Below, piece by piece: positions 23,405-31,915 of a stretch of DNA of 64,000 bases. The notes beneath the pieces were generated by a model that worked only from the letters and a program-made list of their open reading frames with translations, did no database searches and was not told where the DNA came from. Origin of the DNA: Moraxellaceae bacterium (GTDB lineage: Bacteria > Pseudomonadota > Gammaproteobacteria > Pseudomonadales > Moraxellaceae). The stretch spans positions 1 through 64,000 of the forward strand of contig JAJUIK010000011.1 of NCBI GenBank assembly GCA_029267635.1. Direction: 5' to 3'. Within the stretch, counting starts at the first letter, position 1. Each line of letters starts with the position of its first letter. The translations under genes were made by a program, and so were the position numbers.

Positions 23405-24523
23405 TTAGACCGTCTCCTTAGTAAGTGTATCTTCTTGGCTTGCATGTAGTGAGTTGAATAGTAGATTTTCGACTCGTTGTGCTTCAGGACTCAACGAAAT
23501 CCCTAATGTTTTCTGAAGATGATTGGTGACTAAAATGAGATTATTGCGTGATTTGTTTATTTTTCCTGCAACCAATGCACGACCATACCAAACTTTTAGA
23601 TTATTTCTAGACCAGTCAATATAGATTAATTTATTGAGTTTAGATTCCCAGTTGTCTGGATATTGTGTGAGTAAAATATTACCTAATTTACCGAGAGCCT
23701 GAACTGCAATGCCATGAGCATGAATATAATTGTTCCTTAACTCAGCTGCCGTGATTTTACCTTCTAAAAGATTTAACCAGCCTGGAATATATTCAATTAC
23801 ACAGCTCCAGAATTTGGTAGCAATTAGAACCTGTTCTTCATGGGTAGCTTCTTGTGGAAAATCACTTAAGAGTTGTTTAGTTGCCTGATGTAAGGAACTA
23901 AATGTAAATAAATTAGTTGTTCTGTTAGATAAACTGGATTTTTCAAAGTCGGTAAATTCTCTGAATAGTTCAATATTTTCAATTACCGCTTTAGTTATAT
24001 TTGATTGTTCATCTCTATGGTTAAAGAGTAACTTAATAGATTGAGCTGGCTTTACTGCATGCATGTTTAGGTCAGCGAACATTTGCTGAGAACGTTTTAG
24101 CCCCTGGTCCGCATAAACCACCACAGAAATAGTTTCATTTCCTAGATGAGGGCGGTGCTTCAGCGCTTCCTCTATAGCCGCTCTTCTATGTTGGCCATCA
24201 TTAATTAAAACAGTAGCATCCATTGAAATTTTTAACTTACCTAAATTACTTGAAAGATCATTAGGCTCAAATACAACTTCTCCATCTACACATGCACAAA
24301 GAGACGAAAGTATGTATTCGTCAGGATTATCAATAATATATCTACTTATTTGAGGGATTCTTGTTTTATTTAATGTGCGTTGAGCACGCATTGAGGGTGG
24401 TAAAGAGTCATCATCAAATTTAAAAAATTTAGGTACAACCTTGAGAGGAACCATAATGATGTAAAAGGCTTTACGAGCTTGTAGGCCTTGTATTGCTATG
24501 AATTCGAACCAATTCCCGTCCAT
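23405..24523 (-). CDS. dndB: DNA sulfur modification protein DndB (DGQHR domain)
   Basis: The 372-residue protein has the family hallmark INDGQHRRAAIEEA with DGQHR at residues 109-113. DndB is dispensable for modification in studied systems but acts as a transcriptional regulator of the dnd operon and influences which sites are modified. It is the first gene of the dndBCDE operon, with dndC starting right after its stop. Upstream, a TATAAT -10 candidate and two direct repeats suggest an autoregulated promoter. Confidence 0.9.
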   Translation of the reverse strand: MDGNWFEFIAIQGLQARKAFYIIMVPLKVVPKFFKFDDDSLPPSMRAQRTLNKTRIPQISRYIIDNPDEYILSSLCACVDGEVVFEPNDLSSNLGKLKISMDATVLINDGQHRRAAIEEALKHRPHLGNETISVVVYADQGLKRSQQMFADLNMHAVKPAQSIKLLFNHRDEQSNITKAVIENIELFREFTDFEKSSLSNRTTNLFTFSSLHQATKQLLSDFPQEATHEEQVLIATKFWSCVIEYIPGWLNLLEGKITAAELRNNYIHAHGIAVQALGKLGNILLTQYPDNWESKLNKLIYIDWSRNNLKVWYGRALVAGKINKSRNNLILVTNHLQKTLGISLSPEAQRVENLLFNSLHASQEDTLTKETV

Positions 24524-24554
24524 GCTAAGAAAATTTCAACTAATAAAAAATAGA

Positions 24555-24597
24555 ATTATATCAGCTTATGGAAGTTGAAAAATTAGATATGGAAGTT
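24555..24597 (-). promoter_or_regulatory. Candidate dnd operon promoter and operator
   Basis: On the minus strand TATAAT occupies 24560-24555, about 30 bases before the dndB ATG. Immediately upstream, the 10-mer TATGGAAGTT (plus-strand reading) occurs twice, at 24567-24576 and 24588-24597, 21 bp apart, covering where the -35 would lie. The -35 itself is weak, which fits a regulated promoter. Binding of DndB here is an inference. Confidence 0.45.
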
Positions 24598-24696
24598 ATT
24601 TTTTTAATTAATTAAGGTCAGATCCAACTAAGAATTAATATTACAAATGAAAAGCCAACCATCCTAATTTTAGGATAATTGGCCACTTGGACTCTG

Positions 24697-25443
24697 TTAC
24701 CCAATTACTCTTCTGTCGTCCCAATAGCATGGCACTACAATCAAATTGTTCTCATGTAACCGTGACCATAATCGGATACCTAAATCCCGCTGTGTATTCT
24801 GTAATGTGAAATTGGAAATCAGCAGTGTGGATTTCATATTGTCATAACGGCTATATAAGACCTTATGCACCATTTCCAGGCGTTTTTCATGCCGGTCATG
24901 CAGGCCATATTCATCTATCACCAATAAATCAAAACTGGAGAAATGGTCGATGACTTCCTTTTCAGAGCGCGAGGCGTCTGACCAGGTGTCCATCATTTTT
25001 TGAGCGATTTCTGCACTGGTATAGTATCGTGCAGATTTCGTACTGTTATGCAGAATGTTGCGAATGATTGATGCACTCAGATGGGTTTTTCCTGTACCTG
25101 GTGTGCCGATGAGCAGTAGGTTCGGATGATGGTCAGAAATAATTTGTTGTGCAAAGGCTTGACATAGTTTGATGGCATTCTCTTGTGCAGGACATGCAAC
25201 CACATAATTCTTAAAACCACGGTCCAGGTAGCGTTTATTGAGCCCTGAATTTTTGATTCTCTGCTGCAGTAAGCGTTGTTGTAGTTCATCTTCATAAGCT
25301 GCATGTGAGTGGTGGACAGTTTCTTTCGCACACAATTTACAGAGCCTGTGACCAGCAATTTTCATCAGAGGTATATGATGAGTAGGGCACAGCACTTCAG
25401 TTGCTTCTGCGCGAATCTGGAGCGTTTTAAGCATGGTATTCAT
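24697..25443 (-). CDS. DnaC/IstB-like AAA+ ATPase (replication helicase loader)
   Basis: The 248-residue protein has an N-terminal cysteine pattern (CPTHH...CKLCAKE, about residues 19-40), then an AAA+ core: Walker A IGTPGTGKTH near 113-120 and Walker B LLVIDEYGL near 173. Phage and satellite DnaC-like proteins load the host replicative helicase at the element's origin. It is downstream of a DUF1376-like gene with a 10-bp gap, the usual pairing of initiator-like protein and helicase loader. There is no transposase next to it, which argues against IstB of an IS21 element. Confidence 0.8.
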   Translation of the reverse strand: MNTMLKTLQIRAEATEVLCPTHHIPLMKIAGHRLCKLCAKETVHHSHAAYEDELQQRLLQQRIKNSGLNKRYLDRGFKNYVVACPAQENAIKLCQAFAQQIISDHHPNLLLIGTPGTGKTHLSASIIRNILHNSTKSARYYTSAEIAQKMMDTWSDASRSEKEVIDHFSSFDLLVIDEYGLHDRHEKRLEMVHKVLYSRYDNMKSTLLISNFTLQNTQRDLGIRLWSRLHENNLIVVPCYWDDRRVIG

Positions 25444-25453
25444 GGTTGTTCTC

Positions 25454-25990
25454 CTAAATCCATTTTGAATTTTCTAAAAAATTCTCATTTTTTTCTTTAA
25501 AATTTGAAGATGAAGATGAAGATGAAGATGAAGATGAAGGGCATTGCTTGAGCTTGGTTGGAGCAATGCTCGGGGTATCCTCAGAGGATGCTTGAACATT
25601 TTTTTGCACTTGCTTGTTAGATGCTTGAGCATTACTTGCAGATTTACTCCAGCGTGCTTGTGCTGCATTTTTAGCTTTATCAGATTTCATCTGCTGATTT
25701 TGTAACGCCTGACTTTTTAAACTGGTTAAAAAAATTGAATGAATTTGTTCAGATTCGATTTCAAATAATTCCAAGGCCATCAGTGTATTCAACAAAGCTT
25801 TAACTTTTGTCTGCTGCGGTAATTTCGTGATGCTGCATATCGTTGCTAGATCATGAGGAATAGCACCATTTTTCCAGAAATCCATCATTAACAGCAGTGT
25901 TGCACCGATTTGTTCTGCGGTCATTCGTGCGAATTTGGCCTGTAAGTCACCAATATAGAGTGGCATCCAAATTGAAATATCTTTATGCAT
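25454..25990 (-). CDS. DUF1376-like phage/satellite replication protein
   Basis: The 178-residue protein begins HKDISIWMPLYIGDLQAKFA and continues LTAEQ-like sequence (RMTAEQIGATLLLMMDFWKN), the pattern of DUF1376 proteins found before DnaC-like loaders in Acinetobacter prophages and satellites. The N-terminal ~100 residues form the helical domain; a KAxNAAQARW motif follows, then a low-complexity tail containing a run of eleven serines. The serine run comes from a GATGAA hexanucleotide repeat. Likely role: replication initiation of the island. The exact biochemical role is unknown. Confidence 0.7.
   Translation of the reverse strand: MHKDISIWMPLYIGDLQAKFARMTAEQIGATLLLMMDFWKNGAIPHDLATICSITKLPQQTKVKALLNTLMALELFEIESEQIHSIFLTSLKSQALQNQQMKSDKAKNAAQARWSKSASNAQASNKQVQKNVQASSEDTPSIAPTKLKQCPSSSSSSSSSSSNFKEKNENFLENSKWI
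25504..25538. repeat. GATGAA hexanucleotide microsatellite
   Basis: About five and a half tandem GATGAA units (plus strand) encode the polyserine segment of the DUF1376-like protein. Slippage would add or remove two serines without shifting frame. Confidence 0.85.
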
Positions 25991-26054
25991 GGGTTTACCT
26001 TTTTATGGGTATAGAGGGGCTAAGGTCATCGATTAGATGACCTTGTTGTTTGTT

Positions 26055-26306
26055 TTATTGGTGAGCGAGACTCATTAACCGGAGGCGGGCCTGTTGGGCC
26101 AAGTCATCGTAATGGGCTTGCCCATCATCCAGCAGTCGTTGTAGCCATAGTCTTAATGCTTGGTGATCATCGAAACATTTATTGATCTCCAGCAAAAAGG
26201 CCAGATTGTGCAGTTTGGGAATGTGTAACTCATAGATCAGTTCACGAGCGACCATATCGGCTTCCGGACTAACTACTACGCCGCCAAAGAAAGCTTTATT
26301 GTTCAT
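26055..26306 (-). CDS. Small hypothetical protein of the integrase module
   Basis: The 83-residue protein starts at the ATG at 26306 (MNNKAFFGGVVVSPEADMVA), with GGAGG 6 bases upstream. Its start overlaps the end of the integrase gene by 11 bases, so it is probably translationally coupled. I do not recognise the family; it is a soluble, helical, Leu-rich protein. It is co-oriented with the replication genes downstream. Confidence 0.65.
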   Translation of the reverse strand: MNNKAFFGGVVVSPEADMVARELIYELHIPKLHNLAFLLEINKCFDDHQALRLWLQRLLDDGQAHYDDLAQQARLRLMSLAHQ

Positions 26307-27480
26307 GGGCAACCTCCTCTGTATTTAGTCTCTCCAGCATGGCTTCAAAAGCACTGCCATCACGTCGCGTAACATTCGGAATGTAGCGGCTATAGACTCG
26401 GAACAGCATTTCAGTCGTTGAGTGCCCCAGTTGGCGTGCAATCCATTCTGGATTCTCACCTGCCGACAGCCAGAGTGTTGCAGCTGTATGGCGTGTTTGA
26501 TAAGCACGGCGCGGCTTTAGTCCTAGATAGCGTAGTAGAGGATGCCAGACGCGCTTGTTCACCAAGCGATAATCAAGAGGCCCACCATCACGGTTGCAGA
26601 AGACGAATTCTGATTTTCCATGATTTAAGTTTTTCTGTTGCAGAAAGGCTTGATAAACCCGATCACTCATTTGAATCGTGCGATCAGAACCATAAGTTTT
26701 GGTTCCCCCAAGAACACCATTCACTAGCGCTTCTCTAATATGGATTTCACGACGCTCTAAGTCGATATTTTTCCATTGAAGACCATCGATTTCACTCGTA
26801 CGCATACCTGTGAAAAAGCGAATGGTGTAATAAGGTTTAAAATCTTCACGTACCGTGGTAAGAATTTTATGTACCTCTTCCAGAGAAAAGGGTGTGACTT
26901 CAATCTTACTTTCCTTCAGATTGTTTATATTTTTATACGGCGACTCAAAGTCATATCGTTCCGCCGCATCATTCAGTATCATACGTAAAGGTGTCATGAT
27001 TTGATTAATCCTCGATGCTTTCAGACTTGTTTGATCTTTTCCGTGTGTCACTTTGGCGAGAGAGGCACGGAAGTTCAGCAAGTCTGACTTCTTAATTTTC
27101 GAGAGAACCTGATTACCAAAAGCAGGAATCAAATAGTTTTTAATAATAATTGAAACCTTGTGTCGATAGGATTCTCTCCACTCAATCTGTTTCTGCTTAA
27201 ACCATAGTGCAGCAAACTCTTTAAAAAGAGGAACCTTGGTTTGTACAGCGATTTGCTGACTTCTTTTTTCCTTAAACTCCTCAACACGGTTACTTTTTGG
27301 AAAGTACTTTTCGTATTCAAAAGTTCCCAAAGTAATCTCAGCTTCAAGCTGCTCGAGACGTTTTTTCAAAATGCGACGATTATAGGCATTGTCTTCAAGA
27401 TTGGTTGTTTCTCTGCAACGAATGCCCATGTAGCGAAAATCAGCAATCAGTTTGCCACTTCGTTCCCGGATGGTAGCCAT
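26296..27480 (-). CDS. Tyrosine-type phage/island integrase
   Basis: The 394-residue protein has an N-terminal arm-binding region with the RERSGKLIADFRYMGIRCRE pattern, a SAM-like core-binding domain (about 85-190) and the catalytic domain: FFTGMRTSEI (Arg near 225), YQTRHTAA (box II with Tyr in place of the first His), LGHSTTEM and RVYSRYI (Tyr near 362). Start chosen at ATG 27480 behind AGGAGG rather than TTG 27483. It integrates and excises the island, most likely at the tRNA-Gly locus 0.9 kb to the right. An excisionase-like gene precedes it. Confidence 0.92.
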   Translation of the reverse strand: MATIRERSGKLIADFRYMGIRCRETTNLEDNAYNRRILKKRLEQLEAEITLGTFEYEKYFPKSNRVEEFKEKRSQQIAVQTKVPLFKEFAALWFKQKQIEWRESYRHKVSIIIKNYLIPAFGNQVLSKIKKSDLLNFRASLAKVTHGKDQTSLKASRINQIMTPLRMILNDAAERYDFESPYKNINNLKESKIEVTPFSLEEVHKILTTVREDFKPYYTIRFFTGMRTSEIDGLQWKNIDLERREIHIREALVNGVLGGTKTYGSDRTIQMSDRVYQAFLQQKNLNHGKSEFVFCNRDGGPLDYRLVNKRVWHPLLRYLGLKPRRAYQTRHTAATLWLSAGENPEWIARQLGHSTTEMLFRVYSRYIPNVTRRDGSAFEAMLERLNTEEVAHEQ

Positions 27481-27499
27481 CAATTAAACCTCCTAGGTC

Positions 27500-27709
27500 T
27501 TATTGCAAAGCATCCATGCTTAGACCAGTGAATTTAAGCATTTCAGTTTCAATACGTTCCCAAACAAAAAGAATTTTTCGACCACCAAAAGGACGGATGT
27601 AGTGAACACCTTCAATAAAGACACTATCCTTCATTTGGTTGCGAATGGTACGAGCGTCGTACTGGATTTTTTCAGCCAGTTGTTGGGCTGTAAGGTAGGT
27701 ATATGACAT
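27500..27709 (-). CDS. Excisionase-like small DNA-binding protein
   Basis: The 69-residue protein, MSYTYLTAQQLAEKIQYDAR followed by TIRNQMKD and GVHYIRPFGGRKILFVWERI, has the winged-helix layout of Xis/AlpA-like proteins. It lies 20 bp upstream of the integrase in the same operon. Likely role: directing the integrase toward excision and perhaps regulating int expression. Confidence 0.75.
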   Translation of the reverse strand: MSYTYLTAQQLAEKIQYDARTIRNQMKDSVFIEGVHYIRPFGGRKILFVWERIETEMLKFTGLSMDALQ

Positions 27710-27735
27710 AATAAAGCCTCATATTTTTTACTAGG

Positions 27736-27817
27736 TAACTAGGAAAAATTATTCCTAAGACGTAAATTATCATATTTTTATGTCTTTGCAAGTACTTTTT
27801 ATCATTTAACTAGGAAA
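27736..27817. promoter_or_regulatory. Operator candidates between xis and the XRE repressor gene
   Basis: TAACTAGGAAA occurs at 27736-27746 and again at 27807-27817. The second copy overlaps the AGGAA ribosome site of the XRE gene. The first copy is part of an inverted repeat TAGGAA-6 bp-TTCCTA (27740-27757). This fits a divergent switch controlled by the XRE protein. Sites are seen; binding is inferred. Confidence 0.5.
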
Positions 27818-27821
27818 TTTT

Positions 27822-28049
27822 ATGATTATTTCAAACTTGGCGGTTTTATTAGCAGAAAGGAAACTGAAGGTCGCTGATTTGGTGAGGAGTACTGGAATTA
27901 ATAAATCCACTTTACACAAACTTTATAATGATGAATCTGTACGGATTGATTTTGAGACAATTGATAAGATTTGTACGGCATTAGATATAGAAGTAGGTGA
28001 TTTATTGATTTTTAAGAAAAGTTATAATAATCAAAAGGATGGTATCTAG
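27822..28049 (+). CDS. Small XRE/Cro-type repressor of the integrase module
   Basis: The 75-residue HTH_26-like protein has an ordinary Cro/C1 helix-turn-helix: LAVLLAERKLKVADLVRSTG, INKSTLHKLYNDESVRIDF and ALDIEVGDLLIF. It is divergent from xis-int. Likely a repressor controlling integration and excision genes, comparable to satellite or prophage repressors. Confidence 0.8.
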   Translation: MIISNLAVLLAERKLKVADLVRSTGINKSTLHKLYNDESVRIDFETIDKICTALDIEVGDLLIFKKSYNNQKDGI

Positions 28050-28051
28050 TT

Positions 28052-28259
28052 TGGTCACAAATGGTCACATCGAAAAGTGAAATGGTCACAAATTTTTGAT
28101 CATTTGATAAAAAATACTTTATTTAAAAAGAATCGGGTGATTTTTTGCCTTTCAAAAAAGCTCTGAAGGGGTAAAAAATAGTGATGGAATGAGAGCATTT
28201 GAGATCAATTGAGAGCATTTTTATAGTCATGGGCACGCCATGGTCACATCTTGGTCACA
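28052..28259. repeat. Five TGGTCACA repeats, candidate integrase arm-type sites
   Basis: TGGTCACA occurs in direct orientation at 28052, 28062, 28083, 28241 and 28252. Copies are grouped as closely spaced pairs about one helical turn apart, with a single copy between. Placed between the integrase module and the tRNA-Gly genes, this is the usual layout of integrase arm-type sites in an att region. TGAGAGCATTT also appears twice in between. The rest of 28050-28345 has no gene. Confidence 0.65.
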
Positions 28260-28346
28260 AAATAAAAAAGCCACGTTAAGAGTTTTTGTATTGAGTCGAA
28301 TAATAAAGGAAGGATAGTTGTAAAAATTATAATAAAATCAACAATA

Positions 28347-28378
28347 AAAAAGCCCCAGTCTTTCGACTAGGGCCTTTT
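28347..28378 (-). terminator. Terminator of the tRNA-Gly operon
   Basis: GACTAGGGCCTTTT and AAAAGCCCCAGTC form a long, slightly imperfect stem with a 4-base loop. On the minus strand it is followed by a T run (A run at 28343-28351 on plus), just downstream of the second tRNA. Confidence 0.7.
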
Positions 28379-28383
28379 GAATT

Positions 28384-28459
<76 letters not shown>

Positions 28460-28502
28460 AGATTGAGCAGTTTTACTATGAAAACTTACACTTAAAAGAT
28501 TT

Positions 28503-28578
<76 letters not shown>

Positions 28579-28587
28579 GTGCCAGCT

Positions 28588-28615
28588 ATAATACATGATG
28601 CGAAAAATGGGTCAA
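28588..28615 (-). promoter_or_regulatory. Promoter of the tRNA-Gly operon
   Basis: On the minus strand TTGACC (28615-28610) and TATTAT (28593-28588) are separated by 16 bp, just upstream of the first tRNA. This is a near-consensus sigma-70 promoter. Confidence 0.7.
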
Positions 28616-28825
28616 CCACTTTCTAAATATTATTGTATCAATTGCATAAAATAAGAGCAGAAGCGCTTTGGCGTAAAATAACGAACGGAAAATGCTGCAT
28701 CAACAGATTACAGCTGGTATGGGTTTATTTTGCACGGCCGGAAAGGATTAAACTGCCAGAGTCGCGGAAGATCATGGTATAAAATGAACATTATTGAAAT
28801 TGCCAAGCTTGCATAAGGAGCAGTG

Positions 28826-29137
28826 ATGAACCTAGAACAACAACTGGTTGAACGATTACAAACTCTTGCACCGAGCCATTTACAGGTCATCAATGAGTCT
28901 TCGGGTCATGGCGGTTATTTCCCAGGCAAAGAATCCCATTTTAAGGTGGCCATCGTTGCTGAATGTTTTAACGGTTTACGTTTGGTGCAGCGTCATCAGA
29001 AAGTGTATGCAGCAGCAGGGGATTTATTGGCACCGAGCCGTATTCATGCACTCGCCATTCATGCTTATGCACCACAAGAATGGCAAGGTGAAGTCCCGGC
29101 CAGTCCTGAATGTGCGCATGCACCCAAATCTGAATAA
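28826..29137 (+). CDS. BolA-family protein
   Basis: The 103-residue protein starts at the ATG at 28826 behind AAGGAG. BolA pattern: LQVINESSGHGG near the N-terminus, SHFKVAIVAECFNGLRLVQR, then the conserved end of the fold IHALAIHAYAPQEW. BolA proteins pair with monothiol glutaredoxins and bind Fe-S clusters or DNA. It lies upstream of a SirB2-like gene with a 15-bp gap. Confidence 0.9.
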   Translation: MNLEQQLVERLQTLAPSHLQVINESSGHGGYFPGKESHFKVAIVAECFNGLRLVQRHQKVYAAAGDLLAPSRIHALAIHAYAPQEWQGEVPASPECAHAPKSE

Positions 29138-29152
29138 TTCGAGTTGCCTACA

Positions 29153-29545
29153 ATGGATAGCCATTTACTGATCAAAATTGTTCATATGAGCGCGGCCGCC
29201 TTGGCCTTGCTTGCTTTCATTTTACGTGCCATAACTTTGTTTGTGGGCGTGCAGGGACAACAGCCCAATCCGGTGGCACGTAAGTTATTGGTGGGAATGC
29301 AACATTTGGCCTTTACCCTGATTATCCTGACTGGCGTGATTTTGCTGGTGATGAATCAGTTTCAGGTACAGCCGTGGTTCTATGCCAAAATCATCCTGTT
29401 TTTTGTCTTATTCTCTTCGATGATCAAGGCCTTTAAGCGTGATGATTCAATTTTGCTGGTGCAGCGCCGTGCCGGTCTGGTTTTAGGCGCAGTCGCCTTT
29501 ATTGCCATCATGGTCCTGGTGATTGTCAAACCGGTTTTTGGCTAA
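29153..29545 (+). CDS. SirB2-family inner membrane protein
   Basis: The 130-residue protein has four predicted transmembrane helices (about 8-28, 45-65, 75-93 and 105-125) and a His early in the first helix (IKIVHMSAAALALL), as in the SirB2 family. The function of the family is not established. The start is taken at ATG 29153; an earlier TTG is possible. Confidence 0.8.
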   Translation: MDSHLLIKIVHMSAAALALLAFILRAITLFVGVQGQQPNPVARKLLVGMQHLAFTLIILTGVILLVMNQFQVQPWFYAKIILFFVLFSSMIKAFKRDDSILLVQRRAGLVLGAVAFIAIMVLVIVKPVFG

Positions 29546-29627
29546 TTGTTCGACATTTTCTCGCAGCTTTATGATGCTCTGGGTTAAACTGCGCACTCGA
29601 CAGCAACAATAATATCTGAGGAAAACA

Positions 29628-30479
29628 ATGCTGACACGTGTGGTCTTTAACCAAAAGGGCGGAGTGGGGAAATCCAGTATTGCGGTGAATCTTGCAGCCA
29701 TCAGTGCACAGCACAAACTGAAAACGCTGTTGATTGATCTCGATCCACAAGCCAATTCCAGCCAGTATGTGTTGGGTGAAGAGGCCACTTATACGGCGGA
29801 TAAAGCTATATTGAGTCCGAATGTCGAAAATTTTTTTGATGAAGTGTTAGGCGCGAATCAAAGCAAAGGATTGCTGGGTAATGCGTTGGGTTCAATTCTC
29901 AAAAGCCGCAGTCATGGTCTGGAAAGTTATGTGCACCACAGCCCTTTTCCTGATTTGCATGTGATTCCGGCCAGTCCAACCCTCGGCTCACTGGAACACG
30001 CACTGGAAGCCAAACATAAAATTTATAAACTGCGTGATGCCATTCAGCAATTGCACACGCAATATGACCGTATCTATATTGATACGCCTCCTGCGTTTAA
30101 CTTTTTTACGCTTTCTGCGCTTATTGCAGCGGATCGAGTCCTGATTCCGTTTGATTGCGATGTATTTTCCAAACGTGCCTTGCATAGTCTGATTGCCAAC
30201 GTGATTGAAACCCAGGATGACCATAATGACCGGCTGGAAATCGAAGGGATTGTGGTCAATCAATTTCAGGCACAGGCCAAACTGCCGCGTGAAGTGGTAC
30301 AACAGTTGAAAGATGAAGGCCTGCCGGTACTGAACAGCATGTTGCCGCCTTCGGTGCTGATGAAAGAGTCTCATCATCGCAATCTGCCATTGGTGCATCT
30401 GGCGACAGAACATAAATTGACGCAAGCCTATCAATCGTTGTTCAATGAGATTGAGCAAGGGTCAGCGAGAGTAGCATGA
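29628..30479 (+). CDS. ParA-family ATPase (orphan)
   Basis: The 283-residue protein has deviant Walker [11 protein letters not shown] at residues 8-17, DLDPQANSS and the IDTPPAF switch motif. ParA/Soj-type ATPases position chromosomes, plasmids or protein complexes. No parB is adjacent, so this is an orphan ParA, perhaps positioning some other cargo. Its stop overlaps the start of the following lipoprotein gene. Confidence 0.88.
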   Translation: MLTRVVFNQKGGVGKSSIAVNLAAISAQHKLKTLLIDLDPQANSSQYVLGEEATYTADKAILSPNVENFFDEVLGANQSKGLLGNALGSILKSRSHGLESYVHHSPFPDLHVIPASPTLGSLEHALEAKHKIYKLRDAIQQLHTQYDRIYIDTPPAFNFFTLSALIAADRVLIPFDCDVFSKRALHSLIANVIETQDDHNDRLEIEGIVVNQFQAQAKLPREVVQQLKDEGLPVLNSMLPPSVLMKESHHRNLPLVHLATEHKLTQAYQSLFNEIEQGSARVA

Positions 30480-30868
30480 TGAGAAAAGTTAATTTTTTAT
30501 TCTTGGTCAGCAGTGCATTGTTGCTCAGTGCCTGTGCGACGACGGTCAAACCGACCTATGTTTCGCCCACCCATTATCAGGCTTTTAGCTGTCAGCAATT
30601 GCAGAACGAATATAACCGTATTCAAGACTATATTGACCGTGGTGTTGAGCCGAGCAAAAGAACCGGAGTGGGAGTGGGGATTGGCATCGGTGGTGGCTGG
30701 AATGGAGATGATTGGGGCATTGGCCCTGCGGTTTCGGTCAATATGGGGCAGTCTTCCGATACCAAAAAAACTGAGTTGGCGCGTGTACTCGGTGAGCAGG
30801 AAGCGATTGTGCAAGCAGCCAAATTTAAAAATTGCCCGATGCTGATCAAAGCCAAACCACAGTCATAA
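30476..30868 (+). CDS. Putative lipoprotein
   Basis: The 130-residue protein has signal sequence [17 protein letters not shown] with lipobox LSAC (Cys near residue 20). The mature part contains a Gly-rich stretch ([20 protein letters not shown]) and no known domain. It is translationally coupled to parA (4-base overlap). Envelope location is inferred from the lipobox. Confidence 0.8.
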   Translation: MMRKVNFLFLVSSALLLSACATTVKPTYVSPTHYQAFSCQQLQNEYNRIQDYIDRGVEPSKRTGVGVGIGIGGGWNGDDWGIGPAVSVNMGQSSDTKKTELARVLGEQEAIVQAAKFKNCPMLIKAKPQS

Positions 30869-30991
30869 CATGCTGAGTGATTTTTACCATACAGAATCAG
30901 CTTGATCGAATTGATCTGGATCTTGGATCATGATTGAGCAAACCATTCGCTGAAAATAAGCAGGCTGTGATGATAATAAAAGCAAAAAAAC

Positions 30992-31020
30992 AGGCCGATG
31001 CTGAGTAGCAGCATCGGCCT
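30992..31020. terminator. Bidirectional terminator after the lipoprotein and dedA genes
   Basis: AGGCCGATGCTG and CAGCATCGGCCT form a 12-bp perfect stem with a 5-base loop. An A7 run on one side gives a T run on the minus strand. Confidence 0.8.
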
Positions 31021-31069
31021 TATTCTGATCAGCATCGAATGACTTATTTGATGCTTTTTAGACATCCAT

Positions 31070-31720
31070 TTATTTTGGTTGCTTGAGCGCGCTTCTGTTC
31101 TGCAAACGTTGGCGAATAAAACCGATCAACCCCGGCAAGATACTTAAAATAATGATGCCGAAAATTAGATGGGTGAAATTGTCTTTCACAATCGGCATAT
31201 TGCCAAACAGATAGCCCAAGGTGACAAAAGACGCAATCCAGCACAACGCCCCAATCACGTTATAGGTCAGGAAGAATTTATAATTCATGCTGCCCGTTCC
31301 GGCGACAAACGGCGCAAAGGTGCGCGCAAACGGAATAAAACGCGCGAAAATAATGGTTTTGCCACCATGACGGGCAAAGAATTGCTGGGTTTTAAGCAAG
31401 TGCTGTTTATTGATCAGTCGGCTATTCAGCTCAAACACCCGTGGTCCGATCCAGCGGCCAATATGGTAGTTCAAGGTATCGCCCAACACGGCTGCAATAA
31501 ACAGCAAGGTACCGAGTACCCATGGATCAATCGCACCTGTGGAGGCTGCCAATGCCCCTGCCGCAAACAGTAAACTGTCACCCGGCAAGAACGGCATGAC
31601 CACCAGACCCGTTTCAACAAAAATAATTAAAAATAGGATTCCGTAGATCCACACCCCATAGTTGGTAATAAATTCGAGCAGGTGCTGGTCAACGTGTAAG
31701 ATAAAATCGATGAGATCCAT
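31070..31720 (-). CDS. DedA-family membrane protein
   Basis: The 216-residue protein has the DedA/SNARE-associated pattern: FVETGLVVMPFLPGDSLLFA near residue 35, GDTLNYHIGR, and FFARHGGKTIIFARFIPFAR, TFAPFVAG near 115-140. Five to six membrane segments are expected. DedA proteins act in lipid carrier flipping, membrane homeostasis and proton-motive-force maintenance. Transcribed alone; its terminator lies at 30992-31020. Confidence 0.9.
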   Translation of the reverse strand: MDLIDFILHVDQHLLEFITNYGVWIYGILFLIIFVETGLVVMPFLPGDSLLFAAGALAASTGAIDPWVLGTLLFIAAVLGDTLNYHIGRWIGPRVFELNSRLINKQHLLKTQQFFARHGGKTIIFARFIPFARTFAPFVAGTGSMNYKFFLTYNVIGALCWIASFVTLGYLFGNMPIVKDNFTHLIFGIIILSILPGLIGFIRQRLQNRSALKQPK

Positions 31721-31915
31721 GGGACAGAAATAAAGGAAGATGTGGACAAATCCTAACAGTGATGGGGGCTAAAGTCAGTATCAAAAACTTAAAATCTGGC
31801 TCAAAAAGCTGTTCTGTTATTGCAACGATAAGTCCGGGTTTTGCATATATATTTTAACAGAACTAGGGCGTAGCATAATGGTGTTGATCAAATAACATAC
31901 AAAAAGGTGATTCTC

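Noticed and set aside
24697-25443. IstB of an IS21-type element
   Set aside because: No IstA transposase or IS ends nearby; the DUF1376-like partner and integrase context fit a helicase loader.
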